In this document: piece by piece, positions 25,734-32,857 of the stretch
Numbering within the stretch: position 1 is the first letter of the stretch
How the letters are laid out: each line of letters begins with the position of its first letter
Notes under the pieces: generated by a model
What the model was told of the DNA's origin: nothing
Seen by the model: only the letters and a program-made list of their open reading frames with translations
Databases searched by the model: none
DNA from: Pacificispira sp033344895
GTDB taxonomy: Bacteria; Pseudomonadota; Alphaproteobacteria; UBA8366; Aestuariispiraceae
Direction: 5' to 3'
Assembly: GCA_965229685.1 (NCBI GenBank)
Contig: OZ245920.1
Coordinates: forward strand, 4,653,945 to 4,717,944
Length of the DNA: 64,000 bases
Made by a program: the position numbers and the translations under genes

Positions 25734-28391
25734 TTACTCCTTCTCCAGGTTCAGGCCGTAGGTGATGCCATCTGGTAGCCCCTTAATCAGCTTCTCCAGT
25801 TGTGCGCCAGTAAGCTGATTAATATTGATCTTCACCTCATGAACCTGTGTGCCGGCGGTAATATTCCAGCTCTCCAGTTTTCCGAGAAGACTCAGAGAAG
25901 ATGTCGCTTCACTGTGAAGGCTTTCTCTTGGTCCAGAAGGCCCGCCACCGAAAAGGCCACCTGGAGTAGGAGTTGGCCCTTCTTCCGTTGGAGCTCCTGG
26001 AGAGGTCGGGTCGGTTGGAGCGGGTGGTTCTGGTGTGCTGCCACCGCTGCTTATTGACGCGCCGGGTTCATGGATGGTTGTTTCTTCCAATTGCCGACCA
26101 TTGCCTAGTCGGCCCTTCATCCTCTGCCAGGCATCATCTTCCGTTTCACCAGCCCGACGTTCCAGCATGTCGCGGCCTAAAATATTGATCGTGATTTTGC
26201 CTTGAGCACAGACCCTGGTGATGTGCTCCTTAATCTCGGTTTCGCCGATCCAGGGTATGGATGCTTCTCCACCTGATGTCGGTTCCTTCAATTGCTCTAA
26301 CACATCAGCAACGGATCGCGTGGATTTGGAGGCTTCAATGATCAGATCATCAGCTTCCTCAGGAATGAAGAGCTCGCGTCTAACATGATCTTGAATAGCT
26401 CCCAGAATTTTCCCACCTTCGGCACCGTGGCTGCCCATTAAGAACGTGCATTTTTCTGGGTCGCCGTAATTCCACGTTTCGAGAATGCCATACCGATCAA
26501 AACGACCGCGTAACTGATCACGCAAGAGTTTTTGGTATTTGACGTGAAGAGCCCCGTAAGCAGAATCCGCCCGTTTCCATTGATCGGCGAGATGGACCGC
26601 CCGGGCCGTCACGAGCAGCGGCTTATCATAGAACGTACTCCCGGTTCCTGCTTTTGGCAGCAAAAACCGGACGATGTTCCGATGTTTGCTAACAAAACTC
26701 TTTAGCCACTTTCCGAGATCGGCGTCCTTTGCATTGTCCGTTGGAATGACGACCACGGGCACCCGGTTGTCCCAATTTTGGGGCTGATCCTTTTCGTCGA
26801 TTTCGCTCCACGGGTCTTTCTCCCATTCTCTCTTGAGAACAATGACCCGAAAGCCTTGTGCGCCTCCTTCGGCGCCAGCGAGCACATAGCGGATTTCATC
26901 GGCAAGATGATTGATATCCGCCCCGTTTTCGAACAATCGATCGTTTTTTGCATGGGCCATCAACTTGGCCTGGGGATTTTCTTCATTCAAAAAGACAAGT
27001 CGGCTACCCTTGCGATGGATGTTGAAGCTATTCTCTTCGATGAGCGCCAACTCTGCTTGAAACAGATTGTCGTCAACACCCTTGTCCTTTGAGATGTCAA
27101 TTTGAAGCTGGTGAGCTTCTGCGCCCGCTGTGTTTTCAAGAGACAACGAGCGCAGCCAAAGCGCGGAAAGGATACCTTCCAAATTTGGCGAGCTTTGCGA
27201 TGTGCCTGCAATCGCGTCGGAAACGGCCTCCAGGTTGCGAAGAGCCTTAGTTCTCAGATCTCGGTGTAACTGATTGGCAACGGAATCCAGAAGAGCTGCA
27301 ACACCACTTTTCTCATTGTTAATCGAGAAATCTGCGGGAGAAATGATGATATTCTCTTCACCAGCCGTCTTGAAAACATCGACCAAAATTCGAATGAGGT
27401 CTCGGGTTTCCTGCGTGTCAGTGGCGATTAACACCTGATCATCGAGAAGCTGAATGAGCAATGGTGAATATGGCCAGCTTTCCAGGAAATCAGCTTTGTG
27501 TTTTTCGTGTTCCGAACCAGGAATATGGTACAGGCGCAGGTACTCGTCGAAATGCGCTCTGATCAGGCTTTCAATATCCGCATCTGCGATATTCAAACGG
27601 TTCTCGAAAATCCTGTAGAGCAAGAGTCTTTGTCGGTCTTTCTTGGCCTGAGGGCCTTTGAAATCGATCCTGACAGGATTTACCCGATAGACCTGCTGAG
27701 CCGCATCCGACGATCCGTCACGAACGGAAATGACTAATGACAGAAGGTCGGGATTGCTCTCCGCGATTTGCGATAAAATTTGTATGAAGTTAAAAGCCCA
27801 AGTACGCCAAGGGTACTGTTTGGTATTGGTCAGCCCCTCATACCAGGTCTGGAATTCGTCTAAGATGAGGACTGTTGGTTTTTCTGAAACCAACTCCATA
27901 ATCAGGTCGTAACCGGGCACTTCGGTTTTCTTATCGCCCTGAGCGTCCCATTTTCCCCGGATATAGGTGCCGTTGGGGTGGTTGTCGAACAACAAGTCCC
28001 ACAAGAATTTGTACTTTTGCATTTCCATGCTTTCCGCAATCACCTCCATTTCGCTGCGGAAAGAAATCTTGGTTAGGAAGTCATTTTGGATGCTACTAGC
28101 CCATTCACGGCACCAGGTTTCGCCAGCCTCAGGATCTCTTAGCATTTGAGAAACAGCTGCCATCAGGTGGGATTTACCGAGGCCCCGGGCGCCGATGATA
28201 ACAACTGGTCGAGATTGCCCCGGCTGAACGGCTTCGATGGTTTTCAGCAAATCTGTCGAAGGATAGGTGATATTCAAGAAGTCAGTCGCTGAACGATCAA
28301 GCGCGCCGGTGCCTTTTCGATTTTTAAAATCGATCGTTGTTCCGCTTAGACGCTTTCCGGCGAATTCGTCTCTGAGTTTTAATCCAAGCAT
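25734..28391 (-). CDS. DUF499-type P-loop ATPase (BrxC/PglY-related)
   Basis: The 885-residue protein has a Walker A motif GARGLGKS at residues 67-74, followed by HLMAAV, and a Walker B motif LILDEF at 175-180. The N-terminal part has the KLRDEFAGKRLSGTTIDF pattern of DUF499 proteins. A Pro/Gly/Ser-rich linker (about 780-825) leads to a small C-terminal domain containing HEVKININQLTG. Large ATPases of the BrxC/PglY group are found with PglZ in all BREX types. It is the first long gene of the operon, 45 bases after the small HTH gene, and no separate promoter is evident. Confidence 0.75.
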   Translation of the reverse strand: MLGLKLRDEFAGKRLSGTTIDFKNRKGTGALDRSATDFLNITYPSTDLLKTIEAVQPGQSRPVVIIGARGLGKSHLMAAVSQMLRDPEAGETWCREWASSIQNDFLTKISFRSEMEVIAESMEMQKYKFLWDLLFDNHPNGTYIRGKWDAQGDKKTEVPGYDLIMELVSEKPTVLILDEFQTWYEGLTNTKQYPWRTWAFNFIQILSQIAESNPDLLSLVISVRDGSSDAAQQVYRVNPVRIDFKGPQAKKDRQRLLLYRIFENRLNIADADIESLIRAHFDEYLRLYHIPGSEHEKHKADFLESWPYSPLLIQLLDDQVLIATDTQETRDLIRILVDVFKTAGEENIIISPADFSINNEKSGVAALLDSVANQLHRDLRTKALRNLEAVSDAIAGTSQSSPNLEGILSALWLRSLSLENTAGAEAHQLQIDISKDKGVDDNLFQAELALIEENSFNIHRKGSRLVFLNEENPQAKLMAHAKNDRLFENGADINHLADEIRYVLAGAEGGAQGFRVIVLKREWEKDPWSEIDEKDQPQNWDNRVPVVVIPTDNAKDADLGKWLKSFVSKHRNIVRFLLPKAGTGSTFYDKPLLVTARAVHLADQWKRADSAYGALHVKYQKLLRDQLRGRFDRYGILETWNYGDPEKCTFLMGSHGAEGGKILGAIQDHVRRELFIPEEADDLIIEASKSTRSVADVLEQLKEPTSGGEASIPWIGETEIKEHITRVCAQGKITINILGRDMLERRAGETEDDAWQRMKGRLGNGRQLEETTIHEPGASISSGGSTPEPPAPTDPTSPGAPTEEGPTPTPGGLFGGGPSGPRESLHSEATSSLSLLGKLESWNITAGTQVHEVKININQLTGAQLEKLIKGLPDGITYGLNLEKE

Positions 28392-28436
28392 CTGTGTTTT
28401 CCTAAGAACATCCAGTGGCGCTTTTCACAATCGGCA

Positions 28437-28610
28437 TCAACGTTGTGATTGTTTTGCAATCCAATCGTCTATTTCTTGCTTCCGAAATCTCCAGGATCCA
28501 CCGACCTTGAATCCGGGGATTTTCCCCTCTGCGACAAGCTTGTATGCGGTCTTCTCTTTCACTTTCAGATACTCCGCGACTTCCTTAATGGTCAGAATGT
28601 CAGATTCCAT
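28437..28610 (-). CDS. Small excisionase-like HTH protein (MerR/AlpA type)
   Basis: This 57-residue protein begins MESDILTIKEVAEYLKV and contains the excisionase/HTH_17 pattern: TIKEVAEYLKV, then KTAYKLVAEGKIPGFKV, then SWRFRKQEIDDWI. Such proteins bind DNA as winged-helix regulators or recombination directionality factors. It lies 45 bases upstream of the ATPase gene in the same direction, so it probably controls or opens the defence operon. It could instead serve as excisionase for one of the element's recombinases. The start ATG at 28,610 fits the length of the domain exactly. Confidence 0.8.
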   Translation of the reverse strand: MESDILTIKEVAEYLKVKEKTAYKLVAEGKIPGFKVGGSWRFRKQEIDDWIAKQSQR

Positions 28611-29005
28611 GACTCAATCCGTTATCGGCAAGGGCAATCGTAGAAAATACAGGAAAAAATAGGAAACAATAAGAGGCATAACGAGTCAATTCGAAATCGC
28701 CTATAGGTCGCAAATCATCTGATAGAAGGTGCTGAGAGTACCATTGAGGCGTGCCGCAATTCCTGGACCAATTGTGATCGCGAAACTACGGCACGCCTCT
28801 CATCTGTTCGGTCAAACCATATGGCGGTTGACCTCGGTGGGCACCGAACGGGTTCGCCGCCATCCCCACCACCGCCCTTGATCCGCCCCTCACGACGGCG
28901 TCTCCAACGGTCCCGGCGCTTATCGGGTCCCGGTCCCCATCCAGCCCTTATCCGGTTCGGCCGATCAGGACTAACAGCCTGTCGATGTTCCGTACTAACA
29001 GCGTT
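28611..29005. other. 395-base intergenic region between defence operon and ParB-like genes
   Basis: No convincing gene is present; a possible 85-residue frame at 28,821-29,078 overlaps the ParB-like gene and looks random. The half near the HTH gene is AT-rich with repeated TTTCCT-type tracts on the - strand (28,640-28,670) and should contain the defence operon promoter, although I cannot fix one; a TTGACT on the - strand near 28,685 is a weak -35 candidate. The other half is GC-rich. A perfect inverted repeat occupies 28,746-28,799, and a nine-base direct repeat ACTAACAGC occurs at 28,970 and 28,994. Confidence 0.6.
28746..28799. repeat. Perfect 11-base inverted repeat, 32-base spacer
   Basis: GAGGCGTGCCG at 28,746-28,756 is matched by CGGCACGCCTC at 28,789-28,799. 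The spacing is too wide and the following sequence too poor in T for an ordinary terminator. It lies between the last gene of the recombinase-ParB module and the defence operon, so it may be a recombinase or ParB-like binding site, or the end of a mobile unit. Confidence 0.6.
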
Positions 29006-29902
29006 TCACGAGGCGCCGTCTGATCTGATCGATGCTGCTTCCGAGATCTTTTGGAACTCGGCAAGAATTCCGGCATGATTTTGGCTGAGGTAGCGCTCCA
29101 CCTTGTTGTTGCTCAGAATGGACACGAGATAGCCTCGGGCCAGAACCAAATTGAGATGGTCAGGCCCATAGGAATCCTCGATCAGCTTCATCTCTCGCTG
29201 AAGGTTGGCCATTTCCCTTTCCATGCGCTCGATCTGTTCGGGCGAAACACCTTTAAACGCCTTGGGCTTCTCGGGATCCACCAACTGATCCTGCCGGGTC
29301 GCTGCTAGTAGTGCTTTGGCGTATGAAACCGAGAAGTTGTTCATCGCAATCATTAACTCTGCGACCTCCACCTGGCGCATCGGGTTCATCTTCTTTAGGG
29401 CCCGGAAGGAGTTGATGGGGCAGTGCTTGTCTTTTAGTAGCTCCACTGCCTCTGGACAGATGCCGTCGAGAAGCTGACGCTTGGCTCGGATGCTCGGTAT
29501 GTTGACGTCGAGAGCTTTGGCAATTCGGTCTTCAGGAACGCCGCGTTCGATGGCTTTCAGGATCATCTTGTGTTCCTGAATGGTCGCCAATCGATTGATC
29601 CGTTTGTTGTAGGTGAAGGCCTCATCATCGGTGGCGACCAGGCATGTCACCTCGTCGATTTCCAGGTCCTTGAGCACTTCGATTCTAAGGTGGCCGTCAA
29701 GGAGCAGAAACTTCTTGGACCTCCCCCTTTGCCGCGCGACGATCGGGGGCTCGATGATCCCGATCTCTCGGATGGATGCCGTGATCTGTTGGTATTTTTT
29801 GCTTTTCTTGATCGCTGCGGCGAGCTGCTTCGTTGGTAGAATGTCGGAAAGCGTCAGCAGTTTTCCTTCTGGCTCGAAGGCCATTGTCACCTTGTCAGAC
29901 AT
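29006..29902 (-). CDS. ParB/RepB-like protein, second copy of the pair
   Basis: The 298-residue protein has an N-terminal ParB-like domain (ASIREIGIIEPPIVA; LLLDGHLRIEVL) with the GxxR motif reduced to DGHLR, a central helical DNA-binding part (IAKALDVNIPSIRAKRQLL) and a C-terminal coiled region like plasmid RepB C-terminal domains. It has exactly the same length as its upstream neighbour but its sequence is clearly different. It starts two bases after the neighbour's stop. No ParA gene is nearby, so ordinary plasmid partition is unlikely. A role with the linked recombinase is inferred. Confidence 0.7.
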   Translation of the reverse strand: MSDKVTMAFEPEGKLLTLSDILPTKQLAAAIKKSKKYQQITASIREIGIIEPPIVARQRGRSKKFLLLDGHLRIEVLKDLEIDEVTCLVATDDEAFTYNKRINRLATIQEHKMILKAIERGVPEDRIAKALDVNIPSIRAKRQLLDGICPEAVELLKDKHCPINSFRALKKMNPMRQVEVAELMIAMNNFSVSYAKALLAATRQDQLVDPEKPKAFKGVSPEQIERMEREMANLQREMKLIEDSYGPDHLNLVLARGYLVSILSNNKVERYLSQNHAGILAEFQKISEAASIRSDGAS

Positions 29903-29904
29903 GG

Positions 29905-30801
29905 TTAAACACCTTTTCGTGCTTCAATGAGATCAGCCAGCGGCCGTGGCATGGTAGATAGCTCTTCGGCCCTGAGCAGGGTTACGAAGTTCTCGTCATT
30001 GAGGAGAGTGCGCAGTGCTTCAACGACAAACAGCAGGCGATTTTGGGTCACCTCCGCCTTTTTAATTAACAGCCGCTGCCGGTCCGCTTCCTTTTCATAG
30101 GCACGTACCAGGGCTTTTGACGACAAACGGCTTCGAGCTTGATCGGAAATCACGCGCCGATGCGCTTTGCCTCGTCGTTGGCGTTGCTCGATTACCCGTT
30201 TGGCCGCCAGTAGTTTCTTGCCGCGCAGGAGGCCGTTTTCATAGGCTTGGGCCAGCGCTTCCTGGGCACCCTCAGCGTCTGTTTCTGCGATGTCGATAGC
30301 GACGCTAACTGGGATTTGACCGGCTTCCACCGCCACCAGGAGACGCTCTTCACCTTCTTCCAGAAGGTGGACAATCGAATGGGCGTATTCGTAGGAGAGC
30401 CCCGTTTTCTTTGCGATCTCCGAGTCCGAATAGCCCCGTTTCTTGAGTTCCCCAATGTCCCGCAGCAGTTCCAAAGGTCGGTGTTGACGTCGAGCCAGGT
30501 TCTCTACGAGGCTCATGATCAGGCGGTCTTCCTCGGAAACATCGATGACGATGGCGGGAATCTCTTGTTGGCCGAGATAAATGAAGGCTTCCAGACGCCC
30601 TTGGCCGCAAACCAATTCGTAATTCGCCTCGCCATTCATCCGCTTTGCAGCGCTGACTGTGATGGGCTTCTTCAGTCCCACCTTGGAAATGCTATCGACA
30701 ATCTGACGAAACACCTTCTTGTTACGTTCGCGCGGGTTGAGGACGGTGATTTGGTCGACCGGAATCAATTCGACCGAGGGCAAGTCCTGTTTTCTCGTCA
30801 T
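29905..30801 (-). CDS. ParB/RepB-like protein, first copy of the pair
   Basis: The 298-residue protein has a clear ParB N-terminal domain (VELIPVDQITVLNPRERNKKVF, broken here into strands and a helix), the ParB box motif LVCGQGRLEAF, then SLVENLARRQHRPLE and an HTH segment (YSDSEIAKKTGLSYEYAHSI). A basic coiled C-terminal part follows. The start codon overlaps the recombinase stop (ATGA), which points to translational coupling. ParB proteins bind specific sites and spread on DNA as CTP-dependent clamps; whether that applies here is unknown, since the CTP-binding motif is degenerate. Confidence 0.75.
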   Translation of the reverse strand: MTRKQDLPSVELIPVDQITVLNPRERNKKVFRQIVDSISKVGLKKPITVSAAKRMNGEANYELVCGQGRLEAFIYLGQQEIPAIVIDVSEEDRLIMSLVENLARRQHRPLELLRDIGELKKRGYSDSEIAKKTGLSYEYAHSIVHLLEEGEERLLVAVEAGQIPVSVAIDIAETDAEGAQEALAQAYENGLLRGKKLLAAKRVIEQRQRRGKAHRRVISDQARSRLSSKALVRAYEKEADRQRLLIKKAEVTQNRLLFVVEALRTLLNDENFVTLLRAEELSTMPRPLADLIEARKGV

Positions 30802-32363
30802 GCAGCCACCTCGGAGATCTTTGCTCTTTCCGCCATCGCATAGAAGAACTCCAACGTGTCGAACCGGTAGGCATCCAGCATGAGGCCGTTTTCTTCCGCC
30901 AGACGAATCCGGTCTGTGGTCATGTCGTGGAGTGGGAGGAGGTAGTAATCCAAGGGGGATGAATTGGCCGGGTCCATGCGGATGGCAATCGTGATGTCGG
31001 GGCTCAGACCCGTGTCGAGCCGTATTTTCCAGCGGAGCGAACCCGCCGGCGTTTGTTGGCAGCGAGCGATTACGATCGATGCGGTGAATTCACCGTTTAT
31101 GGTCAGTAGATCAGTAGCTGGGGCTCGGGTTACGCCTCCCCCAAGATTCTTGATGATATCGACGGTATCCACCACGATGCCGTGGTGTTTCTGCCGGAGG
31201 ATCCGGTTGATCTCTATGTATCGGTAGTCTCGATCGGGCTTAAAGCCGACCAATTCATAGGCCCGGATGAGGCTGCCGAACCGGCGTTGGTACGCGCCGC
31301 TCGAGGGCATGCTTTCGGTTTCATCGATGACAAGCCCCGATAGATAACCATGACGATTAAAGAGGTGCTTGAGGCGCTCCAGCATCTCCTCGTCGGAGAA
31401 CCGTCGATTGCGTTCTCGGATGATCCCTTGTGCCGTGAAAAAATCCTGTGGATCAACGATGCCCTCAAAGACGCCGTCGGCACGTATCCACATATCCGGT
31501 GCGTTGATGACCCGCTTTTTCTTCAGCTTGAAGGATTGCCGGTTGTAGACGTTGTTGCCGATGTATTTCTCATTGGTCAGGATCTGATGGACAGTGCCTC
31601 GTGTCCAGGGACGTCCCAGGTCTGTTTGAATCCCTCGTGCGTTCAGGTCGGAAGCGATTTCGCTTTCTTGCTTCCCGCCATCAATGAACTCCCGATACAT
31701 CCAGCGTACTCTTTGGACCTCTTCGTCTGGGCCGGGCACCAGAATGACGCGGTCGGTCTGGAGGCTTTTGTGTTCTCCGAAATCAAGGATGCCTTGCGGG
31801 TCGCCGGTCTGATTGACCCGCATCCGGCGGAGTCCATAACCGGCCATACCCCCTTGCCGGTATCCCAATTCGATTAGTCGGCACTGCCCCGCGAAAACCT
31901 TTGCTGAAAGCTCACGGCTGTATTCGCCAGCCATGGCGCGCTTGACGCCCTTGACGATGGTCGCAACCGGACTGCCGTCGTTTGCGAACTGCTCGGCGCA
32001 ATACTCCACCTCGATTCCAGCGTCGCGGCATTTGTATTCGTAGTAGGCGCTTTCATCGGCGTCTTGAAAACGCCCCCAGCGGCTGACGTCGTAGACGAGG
32101 ATGACCTTGAAATCAGCCGTGCCGTTTTCGACGTCGTCTATCAACTGCTGCAGAGCGTCACGGCCTTTGATCCGTAGGCCACTTTTCCCTTGGTCCGCAT
32201 AGGTCCGGACGATTTCCATATTGTGTGCTTCGGCATACTGACGGATGGCCTTTGCTTGGTTCTCCGTTGAGTACTTCTGGTGTTCTGTGGACATGCGAAC
32301 GTACTCGGCCGCTCGAACCAGGCCGGGTTTTTCTTGTCCGTTTGTTTCATCACTCGCTTCCAC
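30798..32363 (-). CDS. Large serine recombinase
   Basis: Starting at the GTG at 32,363, which has GAGGG about ten bases upstream, the protein has 521 residues. The N-terminal resolvase domain has Tyr21, Arg23 and the catalytic Ser25 (EYVRMSTEHQ), then VILVYDVSRWGRF. The recombinase domain follows (YRQGGMAGYGLRRM; NARGIQTDLGRPWTRGTVHQ, split by a turn). A further C-terminal region of about 200 residues lacks the usual Cys-rich zinc ribbon. The frame also allows a TTG start at 32,399, but no ribosome site precedes it. It is coupled to two ParB-like genes. It is distinct from the tyrosine integrase beside the attachment site. Confidence 0.85.
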   Translation of the reverse strand: MEASDETNGQEKPGLVRAAEYVRMSTEHQKYSTENQAKAIRQYAEAHNMEIVRTYADQGKSGLRIKGRDALQQLIDDVENGTADFKVILVYDVSRWGRFQDADESAYYEYKCRDAGIEVEYCAEQFANDGSPVATIVKGVKRAMAGEYSRELSAKVFAGQCRLIELGYRQGGMAGYGLRRMRVNQTGDPQGILDFGEHKSLQTDRVILVPGPDEEVQRVRWMYREFIDGGKQESEIASDLNARGIQTDLGRPWTRGTVHQILTNEKYIGNNVYNRQSFKLKKKRVINAPDMWIRADGVFEGIVDPQDFFTAQGIIRERNRRFSDEEMLERLKHLFNRHGYLSGLVIDETESMPSSGAYQRRFGSLIRAYELVGFKPDRDYRYIEINRILRQKHHGIVVDTVDIIKNLGGGVTRAPATDLLTINGEFTASIVIARCQQTPAGSLRWKIRLDTGLSPDITIAIRMDPANSSPLDYYLLPLHDMTTDRIRLAEENGLMLDAYRFDTLEFFYAMAERAKISEVAA

Positions 32364-32395
32364 GCTACGGCACCCTCGACAACTAACCTCGAGAG

Positions 32396-32424
32396 ACAAT
32401 ATGTTACGTAGTGTAAAATTACAA
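32396..32424 (-). promoter_or_regulatory. Putative recombinase promoter with operator palindrome in the spacer
   Basis: On the - strand, TTGTAA (32,419-32,424) and TATTGT (32,396-32,401) are 17 bases apart. The spacer contains a palindrome-like 13-mer (TTACACTACGTAA, 32,404-32,416), nearly identical in form to the one in front of the XRE gene. Repression of the recombinase operon by the XRE protein would follow naturally. The promoter match is four of six bases at each box. Confidence 0.5.
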
Positions 32425-32484
32425 GCCGTGAATCATCGACCCATAAAGGACCTCAAACGCTTCGTTTCCGGGAGGGGTCGAAGA

Positions 32485-32763
32485 TTATGACGCGGCTTTG
32501 AGAATGGTTTGAGCGACACCGAACGGGAGGCCTTTCGGGTCTCCCGCATAGATCCACTCCATGGTTACACCATGCAGGCGGTAAAGTTCTGCCATGGCCA
32601 TGGGATCCGGCATACGTTTGCCGCTTTCCCAGTGGTTCCAGGCGGAAGCTTTGACGCCTATGGCCTCATATAGGTCTTTCTGGCTTAGCCCAAGCGCCAA
32701 TCTCGCCGCCCTCAGGCGAGCGCCGATTTGAACCTGTTCATCGTTGTTACGTGACCGAGGCAT
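32485..32763 (-). CDS. XRE-family repressor (CI-like)
   Basis: The ATG at 32,763 is chosen; the frame is open further upstream but that part only overlaps the integrase end and its gap. The 92-residue protein has a complete XRE helix-turn-helix: ARLRAARLALGLSQKDLYEA, then WNHWESGKRMPDP, with a MEWIYAGDPKGLPF segment after it, as in many small phage and island repressors. It has no protease or dimerisation domain. Twin palindromes of the form TTACA-N3-TGTAA lie in front of this gene and in front of the recombinase gene, so it probably represses both. Confidence 0.8.
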   Translation of the reverse strand: MPRSRNNDEQVQIGARLRAARLALGLSQKDLYEAIGVKASAWNHWESGKRMPDPMAMAELYRLHGVTMEWIYAGDPKGLPFGVAQTILKAAS

Positions 32764-32773
32764 GATCGATGAT

Positions 32774-32802
32774 AATTTACATGTTGTAATGATTGCTGTC
32801 GA
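32774..32802 (-). promoter_or_regulatory. Putative XRE gene promoter with perfect operator palindrome
   Basis: On the - strand, TCGACA (32,797-32,802) and TAAATT (32,774-32,779) are 17 bases apart. The perfect palindrome TTACA-TGT-TGTAA (+ strand, 32,777-32,789) covers the spacer and the edge of the -10 box. The layout is the same as at the recombinase promoter. No Shine-Dalgarno sequence is visible before the XRE ATG at 32,763, so the transcript may be leaderless or nearly so. Confidence 0.5.
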
Positions 32803-32857
32803 CTGGGTATTCAGATGCAGGCGACTCGGCTCGATGCATGAAACGAAACAGCGGAAA

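Noticed and set aside
28970..29002. Nine-base direct repeat ACTAACAGC as an attachment site
   Set aside because: Too short and with no paired copy elsewhere that I can see; kept only as a note in the intergenic entry.
28821..29078. 85-codon + strand open frame
   Set aside because: It is Pro/Arg-rich, overlaps the ParB-like gene on the other strand and has no ribosome site or domain.
29006..30801. A plasmid-type ParABS partition locus
   Set aside because: No ParA ATPase gene or evident parS array is nearby, and both ParB-like genes are coupled to a recombinase gene.
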